A stretch of 22,242 bases of DNA from a virus. Position 1 is the first letter of the stretch, and each line of letters opens with the position of its first letter. The notes below the pieces were generated by a model. That model ran no database searches, was not told the origin of the DNA, and was given only the letters and a program-made list of their open reading frames with translations. The DNA lies in the IMG/VR virus record IMGVR_UViG_3300008448_009158, positions 1-22,242 of that record; one strand, given 5' to 3'. The position numbers were made by a program, and so were the translations under genes. Below, piece by piece: positions 15,657 through 21,791 of the stretch.

Positions 15657-15668
15657 GAGGACTAAAAA

Positions 15669-16196
15669 ATGCTAGATATCATTGACGTAATTAAGAATAC
15701 TAAAGAGGTTTATGGGGCAAACAGCAGTATCAGCATCTTGAAAGATTTCGAGAGAGTGCTGGACGAGCTTGATTTGTATGTTTTTGAGAACTGGGAAGAT
15801 GGCGAACTTGTTGAAGGCCCAATTGTCAATAGATATACAGTTGAATGCTCTTTTATGTGGCCACATGATAAAATGCCTAATCCAGACGGCGGTAAGCGTC
15901 TGTTAGATTACGACTGTAAAGTACTTTATAGAAAAGACAAGCTATTGAAACCACGCAAGGTGTTAAGCCCTGATGACTATCGTCCAGGTAGCAAAAAGGG
16001 AAAAATTGACGAACACGCTGTTTGGATAGTAACAATTTTAATGCCTAAAAAGTTAATGCAAGACATTTATCAAGGCTACGTTAAAAAAGAAAATGATAAA
16101 ATGGCAGATGATATGAGAATGCAATCATCCTCCGTTGGAGAAGCAATGCCTGATGCAAATGTAGAACAAAATGCGGAGATACAGCCAAATGCCTGA
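15669..16196 (+). CDS. Conserved phage protein of unknown function (175 aa)
   Basis: I do not recognise a named family. The N-terminal helix (IDVIKNTKEVYGANSSISIL) is followed by a compact region rich in aromatics and charged residues: LYVFENWEDGELVEGPIV near 36-53, CSFMWPHDKMPNPDGG near 60-75, and DDYRPGSKKGKIDEHAVWIV near 101-120. This patchwork of Trp, Pro and Gly motifs looks like a globular, conserved protein. The final 35 residues are low-complexity, Met/Gln/Asn-rich and probably disordered. It overlaps the next gene by eight bases, and a GAGGA ribosome binding site precedes the ATG. A late-type promoter element just upstream suggests a role late in infection, perhaps a virion or assembly protein; that is inference. 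Confidence 0.75.
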   Translation: MLDIIDVIKNTKEVYGANSSISILKDFERVLDELDLYVFENWEDGELVEGPIVNRYTVECSFMWPHDKMPNPDGGKRLLDYDCKVLYRKDKLLKPRKVLSPDDYRPGSKKGKIDEHAVWIVTILMPKKLMQDIYQGYVKKENDKMADDMRMQSSSVGEAMPDANVEQNAEIQPNA

Positions 16197-16926
16197 ACAA
16201 CTTAATGAAGGCTTAAAGGCCAAAGATCTAGAACATTTTGTTAATGATACATTTTTAGTTGACACCTATAAAAGTAAAATGGGTGAGGACAAAGATGTTT
16301 CTGTAATAAGCTTCAAAGTTAAGGATCGATTACCTGCTTTAGATTTAATGGAATTTATTGAAAGAGGTTACGGTTTTGTATTAGATGCAGATATAAGTAG
16401 CGGAGAAGAAGCAGACGGCAAATATAGTGTATTTGTTGAAATTGAACGTGACCGAAAACTTGCAGAAAGAATTGAGGAAATTATCACTGGAGTAACTAAA
16501 TTAACAGGCATTGATAATTGGCGTTTTAGATATCATAAAGAATGGCAAGGCAAACCATATAGTATGGCGTTAATTGCTGAAACTATTCCATCAAGTCCTG
16601 AAGCATACTTGATGTTTCTTCAAGAGTCTAAAAACGAAGAAGTGAAAAATTTTTTAAGTGACGTATTGTATGATGATGTTGTTTTTGAAAATAACATTAT
16701 GACAATATATAGACCGTTCGTTGACGGGCTAAAATTTGAAGTTCGTAACATTGGTGATTACAAAACAGTTATGAATGAGAGCAATGCTGATATTAAACTA
16801 GACGAGCAATCTAATGCTCAGACTGTTTTCTTAAGTAAAATTTTTAAAAATTACGAAGTAATTAAATTAGGTGAAAATTTTATGATTAGAAGAAACGATC
16901 AGTCAATACTAGTCAAACCACTATGA
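16189..16926 (+). CDS. Conserved phage protein of unknown function (245 aa)
   Basis: The family is not recognised. The start was set at ATG 16189, with CGGAGA about ten bases upstream inside the preceding gene; an in-frame ATG six codons earlier lacks a ribosome binding site. Conserved-looking blocks include FLVDTYKSKMGEDKDVSVIS near residues 21-40, LDLMEFIERGYGFVLDADIS near 51-70, and VFVEIERDRKLAERIEEI near 82-99. The alternation of short strands and helices suggests a mixed alpha/beta globular protein; no Walker, nuclease or membrane motif was seen. It is translationally coupled to the 175-residue protein upstream, so the two may act together. It is followed by the endolysin gene after nine bases. 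Confidence 0.75.
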   Translation: MPEQLNEGLKAKDLEHFVNDTFLVDTYKSKMGEDKDVSVISFKVKDRLPALDLMEFIERGYGFVLDADISSGEEADGKYSVFVEIERDRKLAERIEEIITGVTKLTGIDNWRFRYHKEWQGKPYSMALIAETIPSSPEAYLMFLQESKNEEVKNFLSDVLYDDVVFENNIMTIYRPFVDGLKFEVRNIGDYKTVMNESNADIKLDEQSNAQTVFLSKIFKNYEVIKLGENFMIRRNDQSILVKPL

Positions 16927-16935
16927 GGGCGAAAA

Positions 16936-17574
16936 ATGAGTTTTACATTTGATTTTAGAAAAGAACAACTAGCACAAATTATTCCTGGTAATCCTTATTT
17001 GGATCACTGGTTTCATGCTTTAGACGAAATTTTACCAGAATATGAAATTAATACTCCACAACGTGTGGCAGCATTTCTAGCACAATGCGCTCATGAGAGT
17101 GGCGGATTTCGAGCTTTGAAAGAAAATTTAAATTACAAAGCCGCAACATTGCGTAAAATTTTTCCTAAGTATTTTCCAGATGATGCAATAGCTAATCGTT
17201 ACGCTAGTTTGCCAAATAAACAAGAAGCCATTGCTAATCGTGTTTATTGCCATCGTATGGGTAACGGCGACGAGGCCAGCGGTGACGGATATCGTTACTG
17301 CGGACGTGGTTTAATTCAGTTAACAGGTAAAGACAACTATACTTGGTTTGCTGCCAGTTTAGAAATACCAGTTGAAGAGGCCGCAGAATATTTGCAGACA
17401 TTTGAAGGGGCAGTACAAAGTGCTTGCTGGTTTTGGGAAACCAATAATTTAAATGTTCAAGCAGATGCAGGCGACATTAAATTAATGACCAAAAAGATCA
17501 ACGGCGGTTACATTGGATTAGATGACCGTATCAAGCATTACAATCACGCACTACACGTTTTTGGAGCACACTAA
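16936..17574 (+). CDS. GH19 family endolysin (chitinase-like lysozyme)
   Basis: This enzyme should cut the glycan strands of peptidoglycan at lysis. Signatures of the glycoside hydrolase family 19 lysozyme-like fold are the QCAHESGGF motif (residues 50-58) with catalytic Glu at 54, a second candidate acid at Glu63 in LKENLNYKA, and RYCGRGLIQLTGKDNY (120-135). The length of 212 residues fits single-domain phage GH19 endolysins; no cell-wall binding domain and no signal peptide or SAR segment is visible, so it would need a holin to reach the wall. The next two genes encode spanin-like proteins, which completes a typical Gram-negative lysis cassette. An AGGGCG sequence precedes the ATG. Confidence 0.92.
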   Translation: MSFTFDFRKEQLAQIIPGNPYLDHWFHALDEILPEYEINTPQRVAAFLAQCAHESGGFRALKENLNYKAATLRKIFPKYFPDDAIANRYASLPNKQEAIANRVYCHRMGNGDEASGDGYRYCGRGLIQLTGKDNYTWFAASLEIPVEEAAEYLQTFEGAVQSACWFWETNNLNVQADAGDIKLMTKKINGGYIGLDDRIKHYNHALHVFGAH

Positions 17575-17575
17575 G

Positions 17576-18058
17576 ATGTGGCAATTTCAATGGATGTTGA
17601 GTTTAATTCCAGATAGTATTTTTGTTTGGATTACTTACATTTTGATGATCATTGGTGCTGGATTATACGTAGCCAGCAAATTAGTTAAATGGATTCCATT
17701 GATGGGACAATATAAACTCCCAGCGGAATTAATCGGCATTATAGTATTATTAGCTGGTACATATCTATTTGGTGGCTACGGAGTAGAGATGAGCTGGAGA
17801 GATAAGGTAAAGCAACTTGAAGAAAAAATTAGAATAGCAGAAGAAAAAAGTGCTCAAGTTAATACCGTTATACAAGAAAAAATTGTATATAAAACCAAAG
17901 TTATTAAACAAAAAGAAATTGAGTACATTGATCGAATCAAAGAAGTAGAAAAAGTAATTGATGCGAAGTGCGAGGTTGATCCTGTTGCTATTGATATTCT
18001 TAACAAAGCAGCCAGTGATCCAACTAAATCAGAAACCACCTCAGGAGAAACAAAATGA
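17576..18058 (+). CDS. Two-TM coiled-coil protein, probable i-spanin (160 aa)
   Basis: This is an inner-membrane protein of the lysis cassette. Two hydrophobic segments lie at about residues 14-33 (SIFVWITYILMIIGAGLYVA) and 49-66 (PAELIGIIVLLAGTYLFG). They are followed by a charged helical coiled coil at about 72-131 (DKVKQLEEKIRIAEEKSAQV and onward), a Cys at 132 and a short disordered tail. A coiled coil directed to the periplasm, placed immediately before a lipoprotein with ATGA overlap, is the arrangement of Rz/Rz1 spanins. Classic Rz has only one transmembrane helix; with two, the topology must differ or the N-terminal part may add a holin-like function. The ATG at 17576 was chosen over upstream in-frame codons inside the endolysin gene because GGAG lies nine bases before it. 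Confidence 0.75.
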   Translation: MWQFQWMLSLIPDSIFVWITYILMIIGAGLYVASKLVKWIPLMGQYKLPAELIGIIVLLAGTYLFGGYGVEMSWRDKVKQLEEKIRIAEEKSAQVNTVIQEKIVYKTKVIKQKEIEYIDRIKEVEKVIDAKCEVDPVAIDILNKAASDPTKSETTSGETK

Positions 18059-18318
18059 AATATTTGCTTGTTTCGCTTGTATTTTTGACCGGCTGTTCTA
18101 CTACAGTTCCAGTAACATTAAAATTTCCTACCGTTCCGCCAGAACTTGCAGAAGCATGTCCTGATCTAGAAAAAACTCCAGAAGGAACTACCCAACTAAG
18201 CAAAACTTTAGAAGTTGTAGTGAAAAATTATAGCAAGTATCATCAATGCAAATCTAAAGTTGATGCTTGGAACGAGTGGTATCAGGAAAACAAGAAAATT
18301 TACGATTCAATTAAATAG
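18055..18318 (+). CDS. Outer-membrane lipoprotein, probable o-spanin
   Basis: This is an 87-residue lipoprotein. A short signal peptide ends in the lipobox LTGC (residues 11-14), so Cys14 would be lipidated and the mature protein sorted to the outer membrane. The mature part begins STTVPVTLKFPTVPPEL, Pro-rich as is usual in Rz1-like proteins, then a helical stretch ends in Trp/Tyr-rich AWNEWYQENKKIY. Two more cysteines (C35 and C64) could form a disulfide bridge. Its ATG overlaps the stop of the coiled-coil protein, the standard spanin pair order. Fusing inner and outer membranes at the last step of lysis is the expected role. Confidence 0.8.
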   Translation: MKYLLVSLVFLTGCSTTVPVTLKFPTVPPELAEACPDLEKTPEGTTQLSKTLEVVVKNYSKYHQCKSKVDAWNEWYQENKKIYDSIK

Positions 18319-18323
18319 TAGCA
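18311..18323 (+). promoter_or_regulatory. Possible T4-type late promoter element
   Basis: TAAATA at 18312-18317 with TA following (18319-18320) lies 28 bases before the ATG at 18340. It overlaps the stop codon of the o-spanin gene. It matches the T4 late consensus only at the core and two bases beyond, so it is a weak call supported mainly by the recurring distance. Confidence 0.35.
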
Positions 18324-18339
18324 TATAAAGGAGCGACAG

Positions 18340-18903
18340 ATGGCATTACATGATACCATTTTAAAGATGATTAATAAAGAACCAAAAGATCCGGATGCAC
18401 CAAAGCCTCCAGTAGGATCACGTTCAGAGCGTGAAGCAAAAATTAAAGACAAAGCAGGTATGGTCATTTCCGTATTTGCATTATTTTTAGCAGTCAACAG
18501 TTGGTATGGCGGCAAGTTAAGTTCAACAGTTCTTAACAATACACTAGGTGCCAACAATGCTTGGGCACAGTATCAAGCAAAGAACAATCGTTTAGTTAGT
18601 TACGAGATTGCCAGCAAGACAACTAGCGATCCTGCTCTAAAGAAAGAGTTTAAAGCAGAGGCAGAACGTATGGACAGCGATAAGAAAGAAATCGCCATCA
18701 ATGCACGTAAGATGGAACACGATCGCGAAGTAGCAAAAAAATCTAGTCCATGGATTGGATATGCAAGTACAGCCTATCAATTGGCCATTGTAGTTTTATC
18801 CGCAAGTATTCTTGCAGTTAGCATGGGCATGTTTTGGGCAAGTTTTGGAGTAGCAGGTATTGGACTAGTTTTAAGCCTAAATGGCTTATTCCTTTGGTTC
18901 TAA
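18340..18903 (+). CDS. DUF4337-like membrane protein (187 aa)
   Basis: The pattern fits the DUF4337 family as I recall it: a charged N-terminus, a first transmembrane helix at about residues 40-57 (GMVISVFALFLAVNSWYG), then NNAWAQYQAKNNR near 71-83, a charged helical domain with KKEFKAEAERMDSDKKEI, and two C-terminal transmembrane helices at about 146-187. The NxWAxYQAK segment is the family's most recognisable part. Function is unknown to me. It lies between the spanin pair and the holin-like gene, so a part in membrane changes around lysis is possible. AAGGAG (18328-18333) is a good ribosome binding site. Confidence 0.75.
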   Translation: MALHDTILKMINKEPKDPDAPKPPVGSRSEREAKIKDKAGMVISVFALFLAVNSWYGGKLSSTVLNNTLGANNAWAQYQAKNNRLVSYEIASKTTSDPALKKEFKAEAERMDSDKKEIAINARKMEHDREVAKKSSPWIGYASTAYQLAIVVLSASILAVSMGMFWASFGVAGIGLVLSLNGLFLWF

Positions 18904-18911
18904 ATAATTAA
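18899..18911 (+). promoter_or_regulatory. Possible T4-type late promoter element
   Basis: TCTAAATAATTAA carries the TAAATA core at 18901-18906 and lies 25 bases before the ATG at 18926. It spans the stop codon of the preceding gene. It matches eight of 13 bases of the T4 late consensus. Weak alone, stronger as one of a set. Confidence 0.35.
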
Positions 18912-18925
18912 GTTAGGAGCGGATT

Positions 18926-19465
18926 ATGCCAACAGCAGAAGAGTATGAAAAAATGAGTGATAGCGAAAAGAAAAAAGAAGATTGGATGAATAGTAAATGG
19001 CGTCCAATGATGGGCTGGCTATACATGGGCGTATGTGCATTTGATTTTGTACTATTCCCAGTAATGTGGTCAGCATTACAAGCAGTGATGCATGTAGGTC
19101 AGATGACACAGTGGCAACCATTGACATTACAAGGCGCTGGACTATTCCACATCGCAATGGGTGCTGTACTAGGTATTGCGGCATTAGGTCGTACACAAGA
19201 AAAATTAGCAGGAGCAAATAATGGCGGAGCACAAACACCAGCACCAACAGCAGGCTTTAGCGTACCTCCGGCAGCACCAAGCAGTTTCAGCGCACCAGCT
19301 ACGCCAAGTTTCGGAGCACCAAGCACCCCAAGTAGCTTTGGCGGAGGCAGCTTTGGAAGCGCACCTAAACCAGCAAGTGCTCCAACGTATAGTGCCCCAA
19401 CATCAGTAATGACTAGCAGTACTGGAAAACCAATGCCAGTACAGCCTGATCAACCAGAACTCTAA
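18926..19465 (+). CDS. Holin-like protein, GTA_holin_3TM type (179 aa)
   Basis: This is a probable inner-membrane holin that lets the endolysin out. The segment WRPMMGWLYMGVCAFDFVLF (from about residue 25) followed by a membrane-spanning stretch to about 51, and AGLFHIAMGAVLGIAALGRT at about 71-90, match the pattern of the holins described for gene transfer agent release. After residue 95 the protein changes to a long Pro/Ala/Ser/Gly-rich tail with repeated SFGAP/APSSF units, ending DQPEL, surely disordered. Such a tail is unusual for a holin and nearly doubles its length. The region's codons are rich in GCA and CCA, giving a locally higher GC than the neighbours. TAGGAG serves as ribosome binding site. 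Confidence 0.75.
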   Translation: MPTAEEYEKMSDSEKKKEDWMNSKWRPMMGWLYMGVCAFDFVLFPVMWSALQAVMHVGQMTQWQPLTLQGAGLFHIAMGAVLGIAALGRTQEKLAGANNGGAQTPAPTAGFSVPPAAPSSFSAPATPSFGAPSTPSSFGGGSFGSAPKPASAPTYSAPTSVMTSSTGKPMPVQPDQPEL

Positions 19466-19477
19466 AAGGAGAGTATT

Positions 19478-19726
19478 ATGAAACATTTATTATTTGTAGC
19501 AGGTCTAGCATTGGCGGTTTCCATGCCATTGCAGGCCGCAGATGAAGCACCTAAGACTAAAAAAGTTTGTGTAATGCAAAAAGATGCTAAAACTGGAAAA
19601 GAAAAAGAAGTTTGTAAAAACGTAAAAATCCATAAAAAGCATGAAGGCACAAAACCTGAAGATGTTAAAAAAGCTGAACCAGCTAAAAAAGCTGAACCAG
19701 CTAAAAAGGACGCCGCTAAGAAATGA
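19478..19726 (+). CDS. Small exported Lys-rich protein (82 aa)
   Basis: A classic signal peptide is present: MKH, a hydrophobic core (LLFVAGLALAVSMPL) and an AxA-like site QAADE, with cleavage expected after residue 20 or 21. The mature part has two cysteines, C31 and C46, spaced so that a disulfide is possible, in the pattern VCVMQKDAKTGKEKEVC. The C-terminus is a basic repeat, KKAEPAK twice then KKDAAKK. The family is not known to me with a function, though similar small periplasmic proteins occur in Proteobacteria. An AAAGGAGAG site precedes the ATG and the stop overlaps the lipoprotein start (ATGA). A periplasmic role near lysis or host surface change is a guess. Confidence 0.72.
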   Translation: MKHLLFVAGLALAVSMPLQAADEAPKTKKVCVMQKDAKTGKEKEVCKNVKIHKKHEGTKPEDVKKAEPAKKAEPAKKDAAKK

Positions 19727-20115
19727 AAAAATTCCTTATTGCAATCAGTATTGTTAGTTTAACAGGCTGTGCTAGTGTTAAGGAAATGATTCCTAGCTTT
19801 TCAGATCCAAATCAATCTGCTAAGATTATTGATGTAAGACAGAGTGTGGAGCAACTAGATTGCAAACAAGTTCATGCTCCACAAGCTAAAAAAATCAAAG
19901 ATAATTTAGATTGGTTTGAATTATATTCTGTAAGTAAAGGATGGCGTCAAAATGATGTTCTCAAATTGATTAAACCAATGCAAGAAACTGTAGATGAATT
20001 TTACAAACGCAGTACTGCTGAAAAACAAGGTTCAGATGCATATTGTGAAATCAAAAAGAAAGTCATGAAAGTTCAAGCTGAAAAAGCCGCAACGGCAATA
20101 TTAGGGAGATTTTAA
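19723..20115 (+). CDS. Small lipoprotein of unknown function (130 aa)
   Basis: The N-terminus MKKFLIAISIVSLTGCAS is a lipoprotein signal with lipobox LTGC (residues 13-16), so Cys16 should be lipidated. The mature part is mostly helical (DVRQSVEQLDCKQVHAPQA, then KIKDNLDWFELYSVSKGW) and contains C47 and C108, which could be bridged. It has no Pro-rich stretch and is not paired with a coiled-coil inner-membrane protein, so it is less likely to be a second o-spanin than an independent phage lipoprotein. Phage lipoproteins of this kind can block receptors against superinfection, but no evidence here shows that. It overlaps the exported protein upstream by ATGA. Confidence 0.75.
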   Translation: MKKFLIAISIVSLTGCASVKEMIPSFSDPNQSAKIIDVRQSVEQLDCKQVHAPQAKKIKDNLDWFELYSVSKGWRQNDVLKLIKPMQETVDEFYKRSTAEKQGSDAYCEIKKKVMKVQAEKAATAILGRF

Positions 20116-20346
20116 ATGATTAATGATTTGATTACATTATCACAAGACAATGGTCCAATTGGTGAGAGGGCAAGAATTGCTTTACAGTTAACTGAGCAAG
20201 TTAATAGACAAGAAATTAGCGCAGATGAGTATCAAGAATTAATGAGAGACTTGACACGGTTAGATGAAGTTACCGAGCAATCAAGTTCTATTGAAATGAA
20301 AACTATGTTAGTTTCTGCTATCTATGTAGTTGCTCAATTAGCATAA
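20116..20346 (+). CDS. Small conserved helical protein (76 aa)
   Basis: I do not recognise a function. The protein is helical and acidic: DNGPIGERARIALQLTEQVN near residues 11-30, EISADEYQELMRDLTRLDEV near 33-52, and a more hydrophobic final helix (MKTMLVSAIYVVAQLA). That helix is amphipathic rather than clearly membrane-spanning. The ATG directly follows the previous stop, with GGGAG (20104-20108) as ribosome binding site. I recall small proteins with a similar GPSGERARIAYQLT pattern in environmental T4-like phages, also without function. It is the last gene before a terminator. Confidence 0.7.
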   Translation: MINDLITLSQDNGPIGERARIALQLTEQVNRQEISADEYQELMRDLTRLDEVTEQSSSIEMKTMLVSAIYVVAQLA

Positions 20347-20365
20347 CAATGTTCTTTAACTTTCA

Positions 20366-20396
20366 AAAGGCAGCTTGACAGTTGCCTTTCTTTGTT
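20366..20396 (+). terminator. Rho-independent terminator overlapping a promoter
   Basis: AAAGGCAGC (20366-20374) pairs with GTTGCCTTT (20381-20389) as a nine-base stem with one G-U pair, enclosing the loop TTGACA. A T-rich run (CTTTGTT) follows. The loop is at the same time the -35 box of the dnaJ promoter. It ends the run of genes whose last member stops at 20346. Confidence 0.75.
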
Positions 20397-20403
20397 ATAT
20401 AAT
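20375..20403 (+). promoter_or_regulatory. Perfect consensus sigma70 promoter, leaderless geometry
   Basis: TTGACA (20375-20380), 17 bases, and TATAAT (20398-20403) match the consensus fully. The ATG of dnaJ begins at 20410, seven bases after the -10, where transcription should start. There is no ribosome binding site in the six bases between. The promoter should drive dnaJ, the deformylase and the ClpA-like gene. Confidence 0.9.
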
Positions 20404-20409
20404 AGTGCT

Positions 20410-21276
20410 ATGAAAGATTATTATGGAATATTGGGCGTACCAAAAACAGCAACGCAGGATGATATAAAAAAAGCCTTTAGAAAAATGGCTATGAAACATC
20501 ACCCTGACCGCGGGGGCGACCAAGGTAAATTTAAAGAAATAAACGAAGCTCACGACATATTGAGCGACAATGACAAACGTATGATGGTAGATCAAGGAAT
20601 TGATCCACTCAATCCAAACCAACGACAGGGACAGCATTTCCATAGTAGCGGTAGTCCTTTTGAATTCCATTTTGGTGGTCATCCGCACATGGATGATATT
20701 TTAAGAGGATTTGGATTTAACTTTGGTGGCCCGCAATGGGGTAACCAACCTCCTAGAAAAAATAAATCTCTTAATATTAATCTAAATGTTAGTTTAGAAG
20801 AAGTTTATACAGGGGTTACTAAAGAGTTAGAATTAACTTATCCTGGTAATAACGTAAGGTCTATTAAAATAGAAATCCCTAAAGGTGTAGACAATGGGGT
20901 AACTATCAGATATGAGGGCATGGGTGATAGGTCAAATGCTGGGCTTCCGCCTGGCGATCTTTTAGTAAATATCAATGTCATGCCACATCCTGCATTTGTT
21001 AGAGAAGGAATGAATTTATTAAGAGATGTAATGGTAGATTGTTTTTCAGCAATTACAGGTACAAGTATAGCATTTATCACGTTGGATGGTAGAAGACTTG
21101 AAGTTACTATTCCACCTGGAATACAAGCTGGAACTACCCTTGGATTAAAAAATGAAGGTATGAAAGATAATAAAGGCAATGTAGGAAAACTTTATGTAAG
21201 AGTTAATATACAAATTCCTACACATTTGTCAGCAGAAGTTCTTGATTTAGTTGAGCAAATAAAAAATAAAATTTAA
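20410..21276 (+). CDS. dnaJ: DnaJ-like co-chaperone, zinc-finger-less (288 aa)
   Basis: This is a J-domain protein that would stimulate the ATPase of host DnaK and deliver client proteins. The J domain occupies residues 3-60: DYYGILGVPKTATQDDIKKA, the HPD motif at 31-33, and KFKEINEAHDILSD. A Gly/Phe-rich linker follows (about 74-112), then the beta-rich client-binding C-terminal domains from about 118 on (NINLNVSLEEVYTGVTKEL, then PKGVDNGVTIRYEGMGD). The cysteine-rich zinc finger of type I DnaJ is absent, so this is type II (CbpA/DnaJB-like). The ATG at 20410 was chosen because the J domain begins there and the upstream in-frame TTG (20392) lies inside the promoter. No DnaK gene is seen, so the host's is presumably used. 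Confidence 0.92.
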   Translation: MKDYYGILGVPKTATQDDIKKAFRKMAMKHHPDRGGDQGKFKEINEAHDILSDNDKRMMVDQGIDPLNPNQRQGQHFHSSGSPFEFHFGGHPHMDDILRGFGFNFGGPQWGNQPPRKNKSLNINLNVSLEEVYTGVTKELELTYPGNNVRSIKIEIPKGVDNGVTIRYEGMGDRSNAGLPPGDLLVNINVMPHPAFVREGMNLLRDVMVDCFSAITGTSIAFITLDGRRLEVTIPPGIQAGTTLGLKNEGMKDNKGNVGKLYVRVNIQIPTHLSAEVLDLVEQIKNKI

Positions 21277-21284
21277 ATATTAAT

Positions 21285-21791
21285 ATGGCATTAACAATAA
21301 TAAAATATCCAAATCCAATATTAGATGAAGTCATGCCAGATTTTGACTTTGAAAATCCAATAATGGATCCTAAAGAATTAGAAATAGACATGCTGGCTTG
21401 CATGTTCGCTAACAATGGGATTGGACTTGCGGCTCCGCAAGTAGGTATCAAAACTAGAATGTTTACCATGGGACATGTTTCTATGCCTGAAAATAGTTTT
21501 GCAGTATTCAATCCAGTTATTGTTGATTGCAGTACTGATTTACGTATGCTAGAAGAAGGATGTTTGAGTTTTCCTGGAGTTTACGCTAATGTTAAGCGAC
21601 CATCATGGATAGTTGCTGAGTACTTTGATAAGAATGGAGAAAAGAAAACAGATAAACTTGAAGGGTATAACTGTGTTTGTTTCTTACATGAAATGGACCA
21701 TTTAAACGGAGTAGTTTTTAAAGATAGACTTAGTCAGTTAAAATGGGCTCTGGCTGTTAAAAAATCAAAGAAGGTAAAACATTATGCTTGA
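21285..21791 (+). CDS. def: Peptide deformylase
   Basis: This metalloenzyme removes the formyl group from the N-terminal methionine of new proteins. All three motifs are intact: GIGLAAPQVG (residues 45-54), EGCLSFPG (91-98) with metal-ligand Cys93, and HEMDHLNG (135-142) with metal ligands His135 and His139 and catalytic Glu136. The length of 168 residues is like a bacterial enzyme and longer than the minimal phage forms that stop soon after motif 3; a basic tail (KKSKKVKHYA) ends it. Motif 2 has Phe in place of the commoner Val, a mild change. It lies eight bases after dnaJ and overlaps the ClpA-like gene by eight bases. No clear ribosome binding site is present. Confidence 0.95.
   Translation: MALTIIKYPNPILDEVMPDFDFENPIMDPKELEIDMLACMFANNGIGLAAPQVGIKTRMFTMGHVSMPENSFAVFNPVIVDCSTDLRMLEEGCLSFPGVYANVKRPSWIVAEYFDKNGEKKTDKLEGYNCVCFLHEMDHLNGVVFKDRLSQLKWALAVKKSKKVKHYA

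Noticed and set aside
19221-19409. Rightward 62-residue His/Gln-rich frame inside the holin-like gene
   Set aside because: It is the alternate-frame reading of the GCA/CCA-rich repetitive tail and has no support of its own.
20392-20409. TTG at 20392 as start of dnaJ
   Set aside because: It lies in the promoter spacer and would put the -10 box in the coding region; the J domain starts at the ATG at 20410.
21274-21279. TAAATA before def as a late promoter
   Set aside because: It is only 11 bases from the ATG, leaving no room for a start site and ribosome binding site.
21218-21511. Leftward 97-residue open frame opposite dnaJ/def
   Set aside because: The rightward frames encode clear DnaJ and deformylase motifs; this is a shadow.
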